64,000 bases of DNA from Panulirus ornatus. Its lineage: Eukaryota; Arthropoda; Malacostraca; Decapoda; Palinuridae. The notes beneath the pieces were generated by a model that was given only the letters and a program-made list of their open reading frames with translations, searched no databases and had not been told where the DNA came from. The DNA is taken from positions 20,788,503-20,852,502 of the forward strand of contig NC_092228.1 of the NCBI RefSeq assembly GCF_036320965.1. Reading direction: 5' to 3'. This document shows positions 10,926 to 22,249 of this stretch, piece by piece. Every line of letters begins with the position of its first letter. Within the stretch, counting starts at the first letter, position 1. A program made the translations under genes and the position numbers.

Positions 10926-10926
10926 A

Positions 10927-10928
<2 letters not shown>

Positions 10929-10969
<41 letters not shown>

Positions 10970-10988
10970 TTTTTTTTTTTTTTTTTTA
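10929..10988. repeat. (TA)n and T run
   Basis: A TA tract at 10929-10963 and a T tract to 10988 separate the 5' end of A2 from the tail of A3; they represent the latter's poly(A) tail in reverse. Confidence 0.9.
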
Positions 10989-12866
10989 TACTTTGTCGCT
11001 GTCTCCCGCGTTTGCGAGGTAGCGCAAGGAAACAGACGAAAGAAATGCCCCCCCCCCCCATACACATGTACATACACACGTCCACACACGCAAATATACA
11101 TACCTACACAGCTTTCCATGGTTTACCCCAGACGCTTCACATGCCTTGATTCACTCCACTGACAGCACGTCAACCCCTGTATACCACATCGCTCCAATTC
11201 ACTCTATTCCTTGCCCTCCTTTCACCCTCCTGCATGTTCAGGCCCCGATCACACAAAATCTTTTTCACTCCATCTTTCCACCTCCAATTTGGTCTCCCTC
11301 TTCTCCTCGTTCCCTCCACCTCCGACACATATATCCTCTTGGTCAATCTTTCCTCACTCATTCTCTCCATGTGCCCAAACCATTTCAAAACACCCTCTTC
11401 TGCTCTCTCAACCACGCTCTTTTTATTTCCACACATCTATTCCTTCAAACATACCCATTTTTGCTTTCCGAGATAATGTTCTCGACTTCCACACATTTTT
11501 CAAGGCTCCCAAAATTTTTGCCCCCTCCCCCACCCTATGATCCACTTCCGCTTCCATGGTTCCATCCGCTGACAGATCCACTCCCAGATATCTAAAACAC
11601 TTCACTTCCTCCAGTTTTTCTCCATTCAAACTCACCTCCCAATTGACTTGACCCTCAACCCTACTGTACCTAATAACCTTGCTCTTATTCACATTTACTC
11701 TTAACTTTCTTCTTCCACACACTTTACCAAACTCAGTCACCAGCTTCTGCAGTTTCTCACATGAATCAGCCACCAGCGCTGTATCATCAGCGAACAACAA
11801 CTGACTCACTTCCCAAGCTCTCTCATCCCCAACAGACTTCATACTTGCCCCTCTTTCCAGGACTCTTGCATTTACCTCCCTAACAACCCCATCCATAAAC
11901 AAATTAAACAACCATGGAGACATCACACACCCCTGCCGCAAACCTACATTCACTGAGAACCAATCACTTTCCTCTCTTCCTACACGTACACATGCCTTAC
12001 ATCCTCGATAAAAACTTTTCACTGCTTCTAACAACTTGCCTCCTACACCATATATTCTTAATACCTTCCACAGAGCATCTCTATCAACTCTATCATATGC
12101 CTTCTCCAGATCCATAAATGCTACATACAAATCCATTTGCTTTTCTAAGTATTTCTCACATACATTCTTCAAAGCAAACACCTGATCCACACATCCTCTA
12201 CCACTTCTGAAACCGCACTGCTCTTCCCCAATCTGATGCTCTGTACATGCCTTCACCCTCTCAATCAATACCCTCCCATATAATTTACCAGGAATACTCA
12301 ACAAACTTATACCTCTGTAATTTGAGCACTCACTCTTATCCCCTTTGCCTTTGTACAATGGCACTATGCACGCATTCCGCCAATCCTCAGGCACCTCGCC
12401 ATGAGTCATACATACATTAAATAACCTTACCAACCAGTCAACAATACAGTCACCCCCTTTTTTAATAAATTCCACTGCAATACCATCCAAACCTGCTGCT
12501 TTGCCGGCTTTCATCTTCCGCAAAGCTTTTACTACCTCTTCTCTGTTTACCAAATCATTTTCCCTAACCCTCTCACTTTGCACACCACCTCGACCAAAAC
12601 ACCCTACATCTGCCACTCTGTCATCAGACACATTCAACAAACCTTCAAAATACTCATTCCATCTCCTTCTCACATCACCACTACTTGTTATCACCTCCCC
12701 ATTTACGCCCTTCACTGAAGTTCCCATTTGCTCCCTTGTCCCACGCACCCTATTTACCTCCTTCCAGAACATCTTTTTATTCTCCCTAAAATTTACTGAT
12801 AGTCTCTCACCCCAACTCTCATTTGCCCTTTTTTTCACCTCTTGCACCTTTCTCTTGACCTCCTGT
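10989..12866 (-). mobile_element. Family A RTE copy A3, short-3'-UTR subfamily
   Basis: Minus strand, 5'-truncated in the linker before RT. The 3' UTR is the shortened type, passing directly from the stop region to the CATACCTACACAGC / GTCCACACACGC tail. An internal deletion near 11436 joins VREMCGN to FEGI and removes the YGCEAW segment. Otherwise RT is open over 474 codons. It begins (5') at a TA repeat at 12867. Confidence 0.85.
11423..12847 (-). pseudogene. Largely open RT of copy A3 (474 codons)
   Basis: The frame carries the linker (KKRANESWGERLSVNFREN), KAAGLDGIAVEFIKKGGD, the fingers (PEDWRNACIVPLYKGKGDK), motif A (AFMDLEKAYDRVDRD), motif B (GLRQGCVMSPWLFNLFMDG), motif C (LLFADDTALVADS), NVNKSKVIRYSR and FRYLGVDLSADG. 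All RT catalytic aspartates are present. There is no endonuclease and the C-terminal domain is deleted, so it is not autonomous. Confidence 0.85.
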
Positions 12867-12879
12867 CATATATATATAT

Positions 12880-13004
12880 ATATATATTTCTTTTCTTTCA
12901 TACTATTCGCCATTTCCCGCGTTAGCAAGGTAGCGTTAAGAACAGAGGACTGGGCCTCTGAGGGAATATCCTCACCTAGCCTCATTCTCTGTTCCTTCTT
13001 TTGG

Positions 13005-13013
<9 letters not shown>
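12880..13013 (-). mobile_element. RTE-tailed SINE, 5'-truncated, minus strand
   Basis: In reverse it shows the GAAATGGCGAATAGT tail, AACAGAGGACTGGGCC and AAGAAGGAACAGAGAAT body, and stops at the internal T run, here expanded to a long A tract on the plus strand. Confidence 0.85.
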
Positions 13014-13085
<72 letters not shown>

Positions 13086-13086
13086 T
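13012..13086. repeat. Long A tract followed by (TA)n
   Basis: About 43 A at 13012-13054, then TA units to about 13086, between two SINE copies. Confidence 0.95.
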
Positions 13087-13325
13087 TTTCTTTCTTTCAA
13101 ACTATTCGCCATTTCCCGCATTAGCGAGGTAGAGTTAAGAACAGAGGACTGGGCCTTTGAGGGAATACCCTCACCTGGCCCAATTCTCTGTTCCTTCTTT
13201 TGGAAAATTAAAAAAAAACGAGAGGGGAGGATTTCCAGCCCCCCGCTCCCTCCCCTTTTAGTCGCCTTCTACGACACGCAGGGAATACGTGGGAAGTATT
13301 CTTTTTCCCATATCCCCAGAGATAA
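13087..13325 (-). mobile_element. RTE-tailed SINE, full length, minus strand
   Basis: Complete in reverse: tail (TTCGCCATTTCCCGCATTAG), body with TTCTGTTCC inverse, internal A run, then the head (CCTTTTAGTCGCCTTCTACG) and ATCCCCAGAGATA at its 5' end. About 240 bp, like the copy at 20431-20671. Confidence 0.85.
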
Positions 13326-13327
13326 TA

Positions 13328-15400
13328 TTTTTTTTTTTTTTTTTTTTTTGTCTCCCACGTTTGCGAGGTAGCGCAAGGAAACAGACGAAAGAAATGGCCC
13401 AACCCACCCCCATACACATGTATATACATACGTCCACACACGCAAATATACATACCTACACAGCTTTCCATGGTTTACCCCAGACGCTTCACATGTCCTG
13501 ATTCAATCCACTGACAGCACGTCAACCCCGGTATACCACATCGATCCAATTCACTCTATTCCTTGCCCTCCTTTCACCCTCCTGCATGTTCAGGCCCCAA
13601 TCACACAAAATCTTTTTCACTCCATCTTTCCACCTCCAATTTGGTCTCCCACTTCTCCTCGTTCCCTCCACCTCCGACACATATATCCTCTTGGTCAATC
13701 TTTCCTCACTCATTCTCTCCATGTGCCCAAACCATTTCAAAACACCCTCTTCTGCTCTCTAAACCATGCTCTTTTTATTTCCACACATCTCTCTTACCCT
13801 TACGTTACTTACTCGATCAAACTACCTCACACCACACATTGTCCTCAAACATCTCATTTCCAGCACATCCATCCTCCTGCGCACAACTCTATCCATAGCC
13901 CATGCCTCGCAACCATACAACATTGTTGGAACCACTATTCCTTCAAACATACCCATTTTTGCTTTCCGAGATAATGTTCTCAACTTCCACACATTCTTTA
14001 AGGCTCCCAGGATTTTCGCCCCCTCCCCCACCCTATGATTCACTTCCGCTTCCATGGTTCCATCCGCTGCTAGATCCACTCCCAGATATCTAAAACACTT
14101 TACTTCCTCCAGTTTGTCTCCATTCAAACTTACCTCCCAATTAACTTGACCCTCAACCCTACTGTACCTAATAACCTTGCTCTTATTCACATTTACTCTT
14201 AACTCTCTTCTTTCACACACTTTACCAACCTCAGTCACCAGCTTCTGCAGTTTCTTACATGAATCAGCCACCAGCGCTGTATCATCAGCGAAGAACACCT
14301 GACTCACTTCCCAAGCCCTCTCATCCCCAACAGACTTCATACTTGCCCCTCTTTCCAAAACTCTTGCATTCACCTCCCTAACAACCCCATCCAGAAACAA
14401 ATTAAACAACCATGGAGACATCACACACCCCTGCCGCAAACCTACATTCACTGAGAACCAATCACTTTCCTCTCTTCCTACTCGTACACATGCCTTACAT
14501 CCTCGATAAAAACTTTTCACTGCTTCTAACAACTTGCCTCCCACACCATATATTCTTAGTACCTTCCACAGAACATCTCTCTCAACTCTATCATATGCCT
14601 TCTCCAGATCCATAAATGCTTCATACAAATCCATTTGCTTTTCTAAGTATTTCTCGCATACATTCTTCAAAGCAAACACCTGATCCGCACATCCTCTACC
14701 ACTTCTGAATCCACACTGCTCTTCCCCAATCTGATGCTCTGTACATGCCTTCACCCTCTCAATCAATACCCTCCCATATACTTTACCAGGAATACTCAAC
14801 AAACTTATACCTCTGTAATTTGAGCACTCACTTTTATCCCCTTTGCCTTTGTACAATGGCACTATGCAAGTATTTTGCCAATCCTCAGGCACCTCACCAT
14901 GAATCATACATACATTAAGTAACCTTACCAACCAGTCAACAATACAGTCACACCCTTTTTTAATAAATTCCACTGCAATACCATCCAAACCTGCTGCCTT
15001 GCCGGCTTTCATCTTCCGCAAACCTTTTACTACCTCTTCTCTGTTTACCAAATCATTTTCCCTCACCCTCTCACTTTGCACACCACCTCGACCAAAACAC
15101 CCTATATCTGCCACTCTGTCATCAAACACATTCAACAAACCTTTAAAATACTCACTCCATCTCCTTCTCACATCACCACTACTTGTTATCACCTCCCCAT
15201 TAGCCCCCTTCACTGAAGTTCCCATTTGCTCCCTTGTCTTACGCACTTTATTTACCTCCTTCCTGAACATCTTTTTATTCTCCCTAAAATTTAATGATAC
15301 TCTCTCACCCCAACTCTCATTTGCCCTCTTTTTCACCTCTTGCACCTTTCTCTTGACCTCCTGTCTCTTTCTTTTATACATCTCCCACTCATTTGCATAT
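13328..15400 (-). mobile_element. Family A RTE copy A4, short-3'-UTR subfamily
   Basis: Minus strand. A T run (13328-13349) marks the 3' tail, then the short 3' UTR, C-terminal domain and RT. It is 5'-truncated at 15400 in the linker (ANEWEMYKRK), exactly where family B segment III resumes, so it is one of the elements that split family B. A TAG near 13820 replaces a Trp codon of the C-terminal domain. Confidence 0.9.
13822..15381 (-). pseudogene. Open RT of copy A4 (519 codons)
   Basis: The longest uninterrupted frame in the window. Approximate residues: linker 1-110, KAAGLDGIAVEF 128-139, fingers PEDWQNTCIVPLYKGKGDK 165-183, SNYRGISLLSIPGK 187-200, motif A catalytic Asp 258 (AFMDLEKAYD), motif B GLRQGCVMSPW 314-324, motif C FADD 364-367, NVNKSKVI 397-404, FRYLGVDLAADG 430-441, and the start of the C-terminal domain YGCEAWAMDR 489-498. 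It ends at a premature TAG. There is no endonuclease (5' truncation). The RT could still be catalytically intact on paper, but no start context is known. Confidence 0.85.
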
Positions 15401-16720
15401 ATATAGATGGAGTGATAAGAAAGACGAAAGCAAAACAGGATGCAGATATTGAGTGTGATGGTGAGATATGGTGGCTAGTAGCAAGCTTGTTTACGGTTAA
15501 TACTGTGTTGTTTGCTGAGATTGAAGAGGAGTTACAGAAGGTTGTAATTGTGTGTTATTATGTATGTAAGTTTTAGAGATTAGAGGTAATGCAAATAAAA
15601 GTAAAGTAATGATGTTTTTAAGGAAACAGTGAAAGAAGAAAGTGTACTAAATTGTGCTTTGGATATGAGAAAGTGTACTAAATTGTGCTTTGGATAGGGG
15701 GGGAGAAAGACTGGAAGAAGTGAGAGAATTTAAGTATCTAGGAGCTGTCTTGGGCAAGTGTGGTGATATGGAAGAAGAGATAAGGGAGAGAGCAGTACGG
15801 GGTAGAAGAGTTACTAGGTCTCTTAATAGAATAATGAAGGGTGGAGGTATAAGTATGGAGGTGAAGAGAGGATTATGGGACAGCATAGTCCTCCCAACCC
15901 TGACCTGTGCAGCTGAAACATGAGTCACAGAGGTCAAGAATCCAGGCTATGGAAATGAGCTATTTGAGAAGAGCATGTGGTGTGACTCGATTGAATGAAG
16001 AAAGAAATGAAGTGGTGTATGAGAGATGTGGTATGGCAGGGAATGCAAAGGGAATGAATTATGGAGTGGTAGAATAGGTGAAGCATAATACTTTGATATG
16101 GTTTGGGCATGTGGAAAGAATACAAGACTGGGAGTTTACAAGGAAAGTGCATCGTAGTACAATTAAAATGGCTAGTGTGAATGGTAGACCACCTGTGACA
16201 TGGGCAAATAGGGTGGAGGAAAACTGGAGGGAGAGAAATAGTGGAAGAATGCATGAAATGGTGTATGTATGGACAGGGATAAGTGGAGACTTTTTCCTTG
16301 ATGGGAGTTTCAGGAGGGAACAGGTTGTCAGAGATATAGATGGATAAGAGAGGGCCTGGAGATTTGTCACATTATGTGGACATAGAATTTAGGTTAGCCT
16401 CTTATATATATAGTTTATGAGTAGAAGTGTGAATGCTAAAGTTAGAAGGATAAAGTAGAGATGATAGAGGTTTTGTTACCAGACTCTGCCTGTATGAGGT
16501 TACACTGTGTAAAAAGTTACCTTTTTCTAAGCAATATCATTGAAAGCTTAGTTTCATCAAATTAACCTATCACTCCAAAGAAGTACACTTTTACCTGCTA
16601 CTGGAGGCTGTGCAGGAACCTCTGGAAAGAGATACTGGGTAACAGCAGGACTATCTTAGAAAGAGCTCCTTGGGTAAATTTGAATAAATGCATTGATTGT
16701 TAGAGGTTGCCGTGGAGTCA
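15401..16720 (+). mobile_element. Family B RTE, segment III: RT motif C to 3' UTR
   Basis: Plus strand, collinear with segments I and II. It opens with YIDGVIRKTKA (end of motif B region). The motif C region follows with the catalytic FADD lost (SLFTVNTVLFAEIEEELQK). RLEEVREFKYLGAVLGKCGDMEEEIRER sits at 15700-15785 and LPTLTCAAET at 15890. The C-terminal part (IWFGHVERIQD, VNGRPPVTWANRVEENWRERN) runs to a stop near 16347. The 3' UTR extends to about 16720 and resembles 18090-18330. Confidence 0.75.
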
Positions 16721-17560
16721 TACTGTAGGCGTAGGTTTTATAAAGAGAGGTACAACATGATGGAATGAAGATTTGAGAAAGCAGGTTGAGTATGAAAATG
16801 AACGTTTGTAAGGAAAAGCTGAATCTGCAATAAAATAATTGATAATCAGGAGCACAGTTTGTATATTATTATTATTTTGTAACATTTCAGCACCTGTTAT
16901 GAGGCTCTGAGGCTGCACTGTACTGTATTCCATCTGTTGATAATAATATAGCCTCATTAAAGGTGATTTCTCACTTGCAGTGGACAGTAGAGTATAGAGT
17001 CCTAGATGAAGAATAAGATGATATATCAGTAGTTAAAGAAAAGGAGAGGAAATTAAGATCTGGAGAGAAATAGGGATTAGAATTTAAGAAGGATATTTTC
17101 CAAGGGAATAAAAAAGGTGTAGAACAGAGTTATGCAGATGAAGTGTATTTGACAATAGTGGGGAAATAGTTGTGACAAAAGATTAAGCTAGTAAGAGATG
17201 TAGAGAACTTCAAACAATTGACTGGAAATGGTGCTGAAGAGATGTGGCTGTTGATACAGTTGCATTAGAAGCCAGGGAAGAGAGGAACAGATGCAGGGAG
17301 AGGATGACATGGCAGCAGAAGGAATGAGGAGAGCAGTGCCCAAAAAATCATAAAAGTTTTAGTCCCAGATGGAGTGGTGAGATGATGAAGAGTGGAGATG
17401 AAACTACGGTTGAGTGGATATGGAAAATGTCTGTGGAAGCATTGGAAAGTAGGTATGTTCCTGATAAGTGGATGAAGATAAAGAGAGCAAAAGTGATTGT
17501 AAGAATTATGAATGAACAAGTTTTCACATCATAGTTAGGAAGGTGTATTCTGTAGTAGGA
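16721..17560 (+). mobile_element. Older RTE remnant, linker to RT fingers
   Basis: Scattered frames recall the same kind of protein: WNEDLRKQVEYENER near 16758-16805, DNSGE-like near 17150, and MMKSGDETTVEWIWKMSVEALESRYVPDKW at 17380-17470, which aligns with the region before the RT fingers. Many stops. It may be another family B copy, since a family-B-like 3' UTR follows at 18090. Confidence 0.5.
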
Positions 17561-18089
17561 AAATGTCTATTGAGAAAATTATTGATCATTTCAATAGGCT
17601 TACTTAACTCTTTCTGGGTGAAGCTCTGTACCCAATACCAATTTATTTTTGAGGGCTTAAGCTTTGATCTGTAAGTCATGCACTTGGGGTACCTGTCAAT
17701 CAAAATTCTGGACTGCAAAAATGAAATGACCAGAAATTACCATCCTTCTGATTGACTTCTGGTTGCTGGCTGGTCAGGAACTATAGTCACATTCATTGGA
17801 GGTATACACTCTTGTGAGAAGAGTATCAGGCTGGGTGGTAGGGGAAGAGAGAGTTCAGGTTACCATGTTGACCTATAGGTGGCCTGAGAGTGCCACTGAC
17901 AGACGTCTTACCCGATTGAGGGTTGAATGAGGTTTGTGGATTGTATGTGTCAGTATATGTGTGTTGCAGGATAACAAGAGTGTTACTTAATATATTTTTG
18001 ATAAAAAGAGATTAATATGATTAGCAATATATGCATGAGTTGTTCTATTAGAGAAGGCCTGTAGGAGCTTTATCAGGTCATTTGAATAT
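17561..18089. other. Anonymous sequence; partly repeat
   Basis: No gene is supported. The part at about 17930-18060 resembles 60-250 of this window. Confidence 0.4.
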
Positions 18090-18330
18090 AGTATACATTA
18101 GCTATAGTAAATTGTTATTATAGGTTAGTCTGTTATTGTAAATAGTAGGTGTAGAAATGTGAATGAGAAAGTAAGAAGGATAGAGATGATATGTAGGCAG
18201 TTTATTATCTGAAATGTTTGTTAACTGTATAATGTTATACTGTATGTGAAGAGCCACCTTTGGCTTGGCCATATCATTGGGAGCACAGTCTCGTCGCCTA
18301 TCACTATCACTCCAAAGAAGGTCACACAGG
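18090..18330 (+). repeat. Second copy of family B-like 3' UTR
   Basis: TAGAAATGTGAATGAGAAAG and later CACTCCAAAGAAGG follow the same order as 16415-16585. Diverged, by-eye alignment. Confidence 0.5.
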
Positions 18331-19264
18331 TTTAGTTGTACTTTCGTAACCCTTAAAGAACTGTTATATTCTGGCATTAGTTGCATTTGCCTTGTATGGA
18401 CAAAGCTTACAGTGTGATGACACCTTTTAGGCTGTCTCAGTCTCTCTTCATCCATATACATATGAATTTAACCTTTTTTTCAGACAGTGGAGTGTGAATG
18501 CTTCAAAATTTGATGGTAGACATTCAAAACAGTTTGGCATAAGGGAATAGTGTTTAAATTGCTCATTCTAAACCATACCATATCATTTGATGAGCAGGAT
18601 AAATTTTATACACGACTCATATTTCTTATCCGAGTTTATATAATGTATACTTTAGGTTAGTTGTCTTGGTAGGAAGATTATATTTTTTGTTGCCTTAGAC
18701 ATATCTTGTGGTTGATCATCTTGCTGAACGTGTCCACCCTCTCCAACCAACACCAGCAGCTCACTTGGTAGTTTGGCAGTAAACTGCTGACACAGACCTA
18801 TCACAGACTATCATAGATAACTTCCTTCCCCCAACGCCCCTCTACCAAGGACTGCCATTCATCATCACAATTGACTTGTTCCAATCAGATCTCACACAGA
18901 CAGATGAGAACGGTGAACTTCATAAATAGTATATGAACATGTATATAGCTATGCAAGTGAACTGCTCAGTTTTCTGCTAGTTAGGCATTATGGTTTATCA
19001 ACTATTCATCACTTAATGTTCAGCCAGCTCTGTAATGTAAAATCTATACTTATATACTATGTAAACATCTCTGTATATCTGCCTTCCTGTTTAGATGTAC
19101 CTCACCCATATGTGTATCTGAAGTGTGGAAATATTTAGCTCACCCCAGTCTTGAGCTCTTGCATGATTAGTTAACCAGTAACTCTCATGACTTACCAGTT
19201 CTATAATAACTGTAATACATCAGCTGTATTTTTTTTAACTGATTAGCTGCATAAATCCATTGAA
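18331..19264. other. Anonymous AT-rich sequence, no gene seen
   Basis: I find no open frame with family features on either strand. The locally C-rich stretch at 18720-18900 (CCACCCTCTCCAACC and onward) differs from its surroundings but I cannot identify it. Confidence 0.5.
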
Positions 19265-20258
19265 CTGTTATCTCTTTATTTGATCAAGTAAGTAATGAAA
19301 AGGTAAGAGAGATGTGTGGTAATAAAAAGAGTGTGGTTGAGAGAGCAGAAGAGGGCATGTTGAAATGGTTTGAACATATGGAGAGAATGAGTGAGGAAAG
19401 ATTGACAAACAGGATATATGTGTCAGAGGTGGTGGGAACAAGAAGTGGGACACCAAATTGGAGGTGGAAGGATGGAGAGAAAAAGATTTTGAGCAAAGTG
19501 GGTCCTGAACATACAGGAAGGCGAGAGGCATGCAAAGAATAGAGTGAATTGGAACGATGTGGTGTACTGGGGTCAATGTGCTGTCAATAGACTGAATCAG
19601 GGCATGTGAAACATCTGAGGTAAACCATGAAAACATCTATGGGGCCTGGATGTGGATAGGGAGGTGTTGTTTTGGTGCATAACAATCACAGCTGGAGACT
19701 AAGTGTGAATGAATGTGGCCTTTTTTTTTGTATGTAGCTGTTTCCTGTGGGGCCGGGTGGCACCGGGAATGGATGAAGGCAAGCAAGTATGAATATGCAC
19801 ATGTATATATGTATATGTCTGTGTATGTATATGTATATGTACTATTCGCGAATAGTATGAAAAAAAATGTGTATGTATATATGTTGGTATGTATATGCGC
19901 ATACTTGTATGGGTGTTTATGTATATATGTATATCCCTGGGGATAGGGGAGAAAGAATACTTCCCACGTATTTCCTGCGTGTCATAGAAGGCGACTAAAA
20001 GGGGAGGGAGTGGGGAGGCTGGAAATCCTCCCTCCAGTTTTTACTTTTCCAAAAGAGGGAACAGAGAAGGGGGCCAAGTAAGAATTATATCTCTAAGCTT
20101 CAGTCCTCTGTTCTTAACGCTACCTTGCTAACGTGGGAAATGGCGAGTATGTTTGAAAGAAAATGTGTATATGAATGGATGGGCCGTTTTTCATTTGTTT
20201 CCTGGTGCTACCTCACGGACATGGGAAAAGGCGATCAAGCATAATAAAAAATAATAAT
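19265..20258 (+). mobile_element. Family A RTE copy A5, 5'-truncated, with SINE in its 3' UTR
   Basis: Starts in the C-terminal domain ([26 protein letters not shown], open at 19312-19542) and runs through the stop, the 3' UTR and a tail (TGGTGCTACCTCACGGACATGGG, then AATAAAAAATAATAAT near 20240). The SINE at 19932-20168 interrupts the TA-rich part of the 3' UTR. Confidence 0.8.
19932..20168 (+). mobile_element. RTE-tailed SINE, full length, plus strand
   Basis: TATCCCTGGGGATAGGGG start, GAAGGCGACTAAAAGGGGAG head, body, ACGCTACCTTGCTAACGTGGG tail, ending GAAAGAAA. It lies in copy A5. Confidence 0.85.
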
Positions 20259-20259
20259 A

Positions 20260-21590
20260 GTGTATTTATTTATTATTGGAATATTTATTTTATTTTACTT
20301 TGTTGCTGTCTCCCGTGTTAGGGAGGTAGTGCAAGGAAACAGACGAAAGAATGGCCCAACCCACCCACATACACATGTATATACCTACACGTCCACACAC
20401 GCAAATATACATACCTATACATCTCAACGTTATCCCTGGGGATAGGGGATTAAGAATACTTCCCACGTATTCCCTGTGTGTCGTAGAAGGTGACTAAAAG
20501 GGGAGGGAGCGGGGGGCTGGAAATCCTCCCCTCATTTTTTGTTTTTTTTCTTTTTTTTTTCCAAAAGAAGGAACAGAGGGGGCCAGGTGAGGATATTCCA
20601 AAAAAGGCCCAGTCCTCTGTTCTTAGCGCTACCTCGCTAACGCGGGAAATGGCGAATAGTTTGAAAGAAAGACATCTCAACGTATACATATATATATACA
20701 CACAGACATGTACATATATACACATGTACATAATACATACTGTCTGCCTTTATTCATTTCCATCGCCACCCTGCCACACATGAAATAACAACCCCCTCCT
20801 CCCTCATGTGCGCAAGGTAGTGCTAGGAAAAGACAACAAAGGGCCACCTTAGTTCACACTCAGTCTCTAGCTGTCATGTAATAATGCACCGAAACCACAG
20901 CTCCCTTTCCACATCCAGGCCCCACAGAACTTTCCATGGTTTACCCCAGACGCTTCACATGCCTTGGTTCAATCCATTGACAATGCGTCAACCCCGGTAT
21001 ACCAAATTGATCCAATTCACTCTATTCCTTGCACGCCTCTCATCCTCCTGCATGTTCAGGCCCCGATCACAAAATTTTTTTCACTCCATCTTTCCACCTC
21101 CACTTTGGTCTCCCACTTCTCCTCGTTCCCTCCACCTCTGACACATATATCCTCTTGGTCAGTCTTTCCTCACTCATTCTCTCCATGTGACCAAACCATT
21201 TCAGAACACCCTCTTCTGCTCTCTCAACCACACTCTTTTTATTACCACGCATCTCTCTTACCCTATTATTACTTACTCGATCAAAACCACCTCACACCAC
21301 ATATTGTCCTCAAACATCTCATTTCCAGCACATCCACCCTCCTGCGCACAACTCTGTCCATCGCCCATGCCTCGCAACCATATAAGATTGTTGGAACCAC
21401 TATTCCTTCAAACATACCCATTTTTGCTTTTCAAGATAAAGTTCTCGAATTCCACACATTCTTCAGTGCTCCAAGAACTTTCGCCCCCTCCCCACCCTAT
21501 GATTCACTTCTGCATCCATGGTTCCATCCGCTGCCAAATCCATTCCCAGATCTCTAAAACACTAGATATCTAAAACACTAATTATTAGTA
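20260..21590 (-). mobile_element. Family A RTE copy A6, 5'-truncated, with SINE in its 3' UTR
   Basis: Minus strand. The tail and distal 3' UTR occupy 20260-20430. The SINE interrupts at 20431-20671. The proximal 3' UTR and C-terminal coding (open at 21067-21252) run to 21558, ending at the FRYLG region with a small duplicated TCTAAAACACTA word. Confidence 0.85.
20431..20671 (+). mobile_element. RTE-tailed SINE (241 bp) with 12-bp target duplication
   Basis: This is the reference copy because its ends are defined. ACATCTCAACGT occurs at 20419-20430 and again at 20672-20683, flanking exactly 241 bp. Structure in order: TATCCCTGGGGATAGGGG start; ACTTCCCACGTATTCCC; GACTAAAAGGGGAGGGAGC; CTGGAAATCCTCCCCTC; T-rich run; CCAAAAGAAGGAACAGAG; GGCCAGGTGAGGATATTCC; CCCAGTCCTCTGTTCTTAG; CGCTACCTCGCTAACGCGGG; AAATGGCGAATAG; GAAAGAAAG end. 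The head matches the family A 5' UTR and the tail resembles the family A 3' end. I see no clear Pol III A and B boxes. The host sequence is the 3' UTR of copy A6. Confidence 0.95.
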
Positions 21591-22249
21591 CTTAGTGTAA
21601 AAATAGGACAGTTGATGTAGTCTAATTAAGATATAATAATTAGGCTCTCAGTTAAAAGAGTTTCAGACTGAATATTAGGTTATTTAAGCTTTTCATAAAT
21701 GAAACATTGTTCAGTAATATTATCCAGTAGGGCAGATACCTGGAAATTATATAATGAGGATAACTTGTATTCCTGTCTACATTTTCTGCATACATGTACA
21801 CAATATGGGGATATGGGAGAATGAATACCTCCCTGAATATTCTGTTTTTCAAAGTGACTGGTGGAAATGGGAGGGGGGGGGTTGGATTTCTTTGTATGGT
21901 TAGGAGGAATGCTACTGTTGTAAATGTAACATGATGTGAAACTTTGACACAGGGTGACTGCTTGACAGAGATGAGGCCGAGTTTGCTTAATATTCCAATA
22001 ATTGCATTCTGCACAGACATCATTATTTGTTGGAGTTATGCTACTTAATGAAACAGAGCAGTTCTGACTGAATGTTCAGTCCTGTGGATAAAGGACTTTA
22101 GCATAGATGGCTTAGATTTGCCTTACATAGGTTCTGAAAAGTACATTATGATGCAGTTTAATATTAGAATGGCTTTATGTGATGGTTACTTTTATTACCA
22201 GTAGCCAAGTTGATGTACTCGTTTAACTTTTTTTTCCCATTTCTTTCAG
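21591..22249 (+). other. Intron upstream of CISD3-like exon
   Basis: Mostly anonymous. 21805-21900 looks like an old, diverged head of the RTE-tailed SINE (GGGGATATGGGAGAATGAATACC, then GTGACTGG and GGGAGG). The intron ends in a good acceptor: pyrimidine-rich TTTTTTTTCCCATTTCTTTCAG at 22228-22249. Confidence 0.6.

Noticed and set aside
18480..18545. Possible host exon after a pyrimidine tract and CAG
   Set aside because: The frame gives fewer than ten residues before a stop in one phase and no known motif in the others.
18720..19140. Solo LTR of an LTR retrotransposon
   Set aside because: The C-rich stretch looks different from its surroundings, but I found no TG...CA ends with a target duplication and no second copy.
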